A model generated the notes under the pieces. It ran no database searches. It saw only the letters and a program-made list of their open reading frames with translations, and had not been told where the DNA came from. Positions 61,105 through 64,000 of a DNA stretch of 64,000 bases are shown one piece after another (the stretch's first letter is position 1; each line of letters starts with the position of its first letter). The position numbers and the translations under genes are program-made. The DNA is taken from contig NZ_CP188258.1 in assembly GCF_049994905.1 (NCBI RefSeq), positions 2,108,001-2,172,000 of the forward strand, given 5' to 3'. Origin of the DNA: Diaminobutyricibacter sp049994905 (GTDB taxonomy: Bacteria > Actinomycetota > Actinomycetes > Actinomycetales > Microbacteriaceae).

Positions 61105-61110
61105 TAGGAT
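61105..61110 (+). promoter_or_regulatory. -10 box before the acyltransferase gene
   Basis: TAGGAT ends 8 bases before the GTG at 61119, only 15 bp from the divergent SRPBCC -10 box. AGGA within it could alternatively be a ribosome-binding site. Confidence 0.4.
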
Positions 61111-61118
61111 GTGCACTC

Positions 61119-63245
61119 GTGGCTGCAGCAAATACAACGATGTCGGTCGCTGCTGACCTCCCCAGGACTGCCGCGAACCGATTCCGTCCCGAGATCCAGG
61201 GGCTTCGCACGATCGCGGTCCTCGCAGTCGTGTTGTATCACCTGTGGCCTGCCCGACTGCCCGGTGGCTTCGTCGGTGTCGACATCTTCTTCGTCATCTC
61301 CGGCTACCTCATCTCGTCGCACCTGTTCCGGGAACTCGAAGGCCTGTCCCGCATCCGCTTCGTTGCTTTCTGGGGCCGACGCATCCGGCGTCTGCTGCCC
61401 GTGGCCTTGTTCGTGCTGGCTGTCTCGCTCATCGCGGTCTTCATCTGGGCGCCTGCGACGGTATGGGAGCCGACGGCGAGACAGGTCGCAGCCAGCGCGT
61501 TCTATGTCGAGAACTGGGTCCTCGCCTCAGACGCTGTCGACTATTCGGCACTGCACGCCGGGTCGACGGTGGCAACACACTATTGGTCGTTGTCGGTCGA
61601 AGAGCAGTTCTATGTGTTCTGGCCGCTCATCCTGGTCGGCCTGTTCGCACTGGGCGCCTTCCTCCGCAAGGCTTCGGCGCAAAGGAAGCCGAGCCGGCTC
61701 GGCTCTCCGAAGACGGTGCTGGTGTGGGGGCTCGGCGTGATCGGCGTGCTCTCGCTCGGCTACTCCGTGTACATCACGTCCATCGACTCGGCAGCAGCCT
61801 ATTTCGTCACGCCGGCCCGCGTGTGGGAGTTCACGGTCGGTGCGCTGGTGGCGCTGATCACCATCCGGCCATTGCCGGCGGTGGTGAAAGCGGCCCTGTC
61901 GTGGGCCGGCCTGGCGATGGTGGCAGCGGCACTGTTGACGTTCAACGCCGGCACCCCGTTCCCCGGGTACACCGCGCTCCTTCCCACCGTCGGCACAGCG
62001 CTGGTGCTGATGTTCTGCCGCCCGGGCGTGTCGTTCGGACCCTGGCGGCTGCTCAGCATCCGTCCCATGACCTTCGTCGGCGACATCTCTTACGGCGCCT
62101 ACCTATGGCACTGGCCGCTCATCATCGTGCTGCCGTACATCCTTGGTCACGACCTCGGCACGCTCAGTCGCGTCGGCATCCTTGCCGCGACGATTGTTCT
62201 CGCCTGGGGAACGAAGGTGCTGCTCGAAGATCCCCTTCGCACGGGGCGCCTGCTGAGGACGAATCGACGCACCTATGCCTTCGCCCTGAGTTCCATGCTT
62301 GCCGTCGCGGCGATGTGCATCGCCCTCGTGATGGTTCCGACGGGGTCGGTCCCGCTCGACGCGGCCGCCCGGGCCGAACCGTGTTACGGCCCTGGCGCAC
62401 TCAACCCGTACAACAAGTGCAGTCCCGTGACCGGCAAGGATTCCCCCAATCCGTCGCCTGCGCAGGTCGCTTCTGAGAACCACACCCCCCGCTATCCCGG
62501 ATGCCAGGCGGACTACCAGGGCTCGAACCTCGTCTCCTGCACGTTGGGAGCGTCCGTGAAGGATGCCGCTGCCACCGTCGCCATCGTCGGCGATTCGCAC
62601 GCCGTTGCCTGGTTCCCGGCCATCGAGGCACTCGCGAGAACCCACAATTGGCATGTCGTGACGTTCGCGAAAGCCTCGTGTCCTGTGTCGTTCGCGCTCC
62701 GGGTGCTGCCCAACGAGAGCACAGCCTCCCACCAGAAGGATTGTTCGGACTGGGTGGCCAGGCTGAACACGAAGCTGCTGGACGACCCGAGCATCTCGAG
62801 GATCTTCACGGCGTCGTTCTCGTCGGCATACACATTCACCGCGCCGAAGGACCGGCCGATGGCCGACCCCGCAACCCAAGGCTTCGAGGACGTGTGGAAG
62901 GGCTGGATCTCGGCGGGTAAGAAGGTGGACGTCTTCGATGACGTGCCCCGCACGTCCGGCGCCTACGTGCCGGACTGCCTCGCACAGCATCCCGCACAGC
63001 CGATGGCATGTGCGGTACCGCTCGCACAGGGGATCCCGGCGAACATGAACATCACCAGGGCAGCTCACCAGATGGCGTCCCATGGCATCACCGAGCTGTC
63101 GCTGCTACACCAGTTCTGCGATGCGACCTGGTGCTACCCGCAGGTCGGTTCGGTCATCGTCTACCGCGACTACTCGCATCTGAGTGCCGACTATTCGCGC
63201 GCTCTGGCGCCGTACATCGATGCACAGCTCACACATGCCCGCTGA
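61119..63245 (+). CDS. OafA/YrhL-type O-acyltransferase with C-terminal SGNH domain
   Basis: Membrane acyltransferase fused to a hydrolase-like domain, 708 residues, from GTG 61119. The Acyltransferase-3 part (about 1-400) opens RPEIQGLRTIAVLAVVLYHL, where the His is catalytic, and has about ten membrane segments with FVGVDIFFVISGYLIS. The SGNH domain (about 480-700) shows VAIVGDSHAVAWFPAIE and DYSHLSADYSRAL, supplying the catalytic Ser and His. Such proteins move acyl groups from the cytoplasm to surface polysaccharides or peptidoglycan. The target glycan is unknown. Confidence 0.9.
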   Translation: MAAANTTMSVAADLPRTAANRFRPEIQGLRTIAVLAVVLYHLWPARLPGGFVGVDIFFVISGYLISSHLFRELEGLSRIRFVAFWGRRIRRLLPVALFVLAVSLIAVFIWAPATVWEPTARQVAASAFYVENWVLASDAVDYSALHAGSTVATHYWSLSVEEQFYVFWPLILVGLFALGAFLRKASAQRKPSRLGSPKTVLVWGLGVIGVLSLGYSVYITSIDSAAAYFVTPARVWEFTVGALVALITIRPLPAVVKAALSWAGLAMVAAALLTFNAGTPFPGYTALLPTVGTALVLMFCRPGVSFGPWRLLSIRPMTFVGDISYGAYLWHWPLIIVLPYILGHDLGTLSRVGILAATIVLAWGTKVLLEDPLRTGRLLRTNRRTYAFALSSMLAVAAMCIALVMVPTGSVPLDAAARAEPCYGPGALNPYNKCSPVTGKDSPNPSPAQVASENHTPRYPGCQADYQGSNLVSCTLGASVKDAAATVAIVGDSHAVAWFPAIEALARTHNWHVVTFAKASCPVSFALRVLPNESTASHQKDCSDWVARLNTKLLDDPSISRIFTASFSSAYTFTAPKDRPMADPATQGFEDVWKGWISAGKKVDVFDDVPRTSGAYVPDCLAQHPAQPMACAVPLAQGIPANMNITRAAHQMASHGITELSLLHQFCDATWCYPQVGSVIVYRDYSHLSADYSRALAPYIDAQLTHAR

Positions 63246-63288
63246 CTCGGTCGGCCAGAGTACGACTGCTGCTTCGCCTTCACCGGTG

Positions 63289-63294
63289 TAAGAT
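63289..63294 (+). promoter_or_regulatory. Possible -10 box of the right-edge gene
   Basis: TAAGAT lies 80 bases before the ATG at 63375, giving a leader of about 74 bases. The intervening sequence has no other clear feature. Confidence 0.35.
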
Positions 63295-63374
63295 CACGAA
63301 GTCCGGTCGCGAATGTCGCGGCGACTTCACTGGCGATTCCGGCCGGCTGGAGCGACGTATTTCGATCGGGGAAC

Positions 63375-64000
63375 ATGACCACTGGCAGCGCAGCGACCCA
63401 CAACCTGGCCCTGGAACCGGCGACTGAGCCGGACGGAGAATTCGGGCCGAGCGGCGGCGACGGTGCCACGCCACGCTCGTGGCCGAACACGCACAACCGA
63501 CCCGACGTGGTCATCCGCAAGGGTGTTGCACGCCTGGTCAACAACCAGCTCACCCCCCACCAGGCGCTTGTCACCGACCTGCTGTTCATCGGCGACATCC
63601 TGACCGCGGCAGGCATCGAGTACCTGCTGGTGCGCGGCAATGACGAGCGTCCAGTGATCGCTGTCGACCAGTCGCTCAAGGGTCGCGTAGAGACGGCGCT
63701 GGCGCGCGCCTGCGCCGACGAACCGCTGTACTCGAAGACGATCGACGACCGCAAGGCGCGCCCGGTCCTCGTCGCCGATGGCGCCCTGTCGTCGAAGCGC
63801 AAAGCTCGCATCTTCCGCCTCTACCGTCCTCGTATCGTCCCGGTCGGCGGTCTCAGCTACGGAGCATCGACCGGCGTCGAGCTGCAGCTCTGGCGATTCG
63901 GCGACGATGTCATCGACTGCCCTGTCGAGAACTCGCTCACGCGTCGCCTGCTGCCGCGATCGGAGGCGATCCGCACGACCGTCGAACTCTACGGACGAAC
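63375..64000 (+). CDS. Right-edge gene, 3'-truncated; possibly Stealth-type polysaccharide phosphotransferase
   Basis: Open from the ATG at 63375 to the window end, at least 208 residues, without an in-frame stop. The first 45 residues are polar and Gly/Pro-rich. A mixed alpha/beta region follows, with VTDLLFIGDILTAAGIEYL near 60-78 and STGVELQLWRFGDDVIDCPV near 163-182. The layout and ending (RRLLPRSEAIRTTVELYGR) recall the N-terminus of Stealth-family proteins, which transfer sugar phosphates to capsular or wall polysaccharides, but the diagnostic YTWVDGSD block lies beyond the edge. GGGGA (63369-63373) is a close ribosome-binding site. An alternative is another capsule or glycan gene. Confidence 0.45.
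   Translation, partial: MTTGSAATHNLALEPATEPDGEFGPSGGDGATPRSWPNTHNRPDVVIRKGVARLVNNQLTPHQALVTDLLFIGDILTAAGIEYLLVRGNDERPVIAVDQSLKGRVETALARACADEPLYSKTIDDRKARPVLVADGALSSKRKARIFRLYRPRIVPVGGLSYGASTGVELQLWRFGDDVIDCPVENSLTRRLLPRSEAIRTTVELYGR

Overview
The window is chromosomal DNA of a high-GC actinobacterium, most likely a member of the Microbacteriaceae (Micrococcales). The signs are strong G/C bias at third codon positions, frequent GTG and TTG starts, 4-bp ATGA/GTGA gene overlaps, the single-copy order dnaJ-rsmE-HIT-phoH-ybeY-CBS-era ... leuA ... recO-uppS, a discrete fabD-fabH-acpP-fabF cluster with a FasR-type regulator, a homodimeric AceE, and many genes that look leaderless. The genus is not resolved from sequence alone. 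No insertion sequence, prophage, CRISPR array or rRNA gene was seen, and no gene-free stretch exceeds 300 bases.

Region 1 (1-5.7 kb) is a housekeeping run: the end of dnaJ, rsmE, a HIT hydrolase, phoH, ybeY, a CBS-domain membrane protein and era. Region 2 (5.7-14.6 kb) lies between era and leuA/recO. It holds a two-component system, an ABC exporter pair, and a two-gene operon of a membrane alpha/beta hydrolase and an MprF-like aminoacyl-phosphatidylglycerol synthase with a rhomboid-like front half. Region 3 (14.6-25.9 kb) returns to conserved genes: leuA with a leader-peptide attenuator, a TRIC-type channel, recO, uppS, a FrnE-like DsbA oxidoreductase with a separately encoded CX4C tail peptide, ybaK, dusB, dgt, a DUF4282 protein and dnaG.

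Region 4 (25.9-33.5 kb) is one peptide/nickel-type ABC importer operon: lipoprotein, two permeases, a fused double ATPase, a third ATPase and a 2-hydroxyacid dehydrogenase. Region 5 (33.6-40.3 kb) has tRNA-Asn, a second two-component system, a SHOCT protein, a histidine-kinase-like protein without the phospho-acceptor histidine, peptide deformylase, a DMT transporter, a GT4 glycosyltransferase and tRNA-Met. Region 6 (40.4-50.3 kb) contains a secreted GH25 muramidase with a long repeat region, a DUF4232 protein, two Nudix hydrolases, a potassium channel, a PolA-like exonuclease/polymerase, a DUF1684 protein, a PadR regulator and a DUF3145 protein.

Region 7 (50.4-59.2 kb, minus strand) is central carbon and lipid metabolism: aceE, fasR, a Tat-exported esterase, fabD, fabH, acpP and fabF. 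Region 8 (59.4-64 kb) has an AhpE peroxiredoxin, tRNA-Val, a GNAT acetyltransferase, an SRPBCC protein, an OafA-type O-acyltransferase and the start of a gene that may encode a Stealth-type polysaccharide phosphotransferase, so a surface-glycan locus may begin at the right edge.

The signals most worth a second look are the leuA leader peptide with four consecutive Leu codons, the detached CX4C tail of the FrnE-like protein, the histidine-less kinase behind an RBS-covering hairpin, the hydrolase/MprF pair, the 17-bp tandem duplication over an esterase start codon, and a recurrent TANNNT box six bases before start codons.
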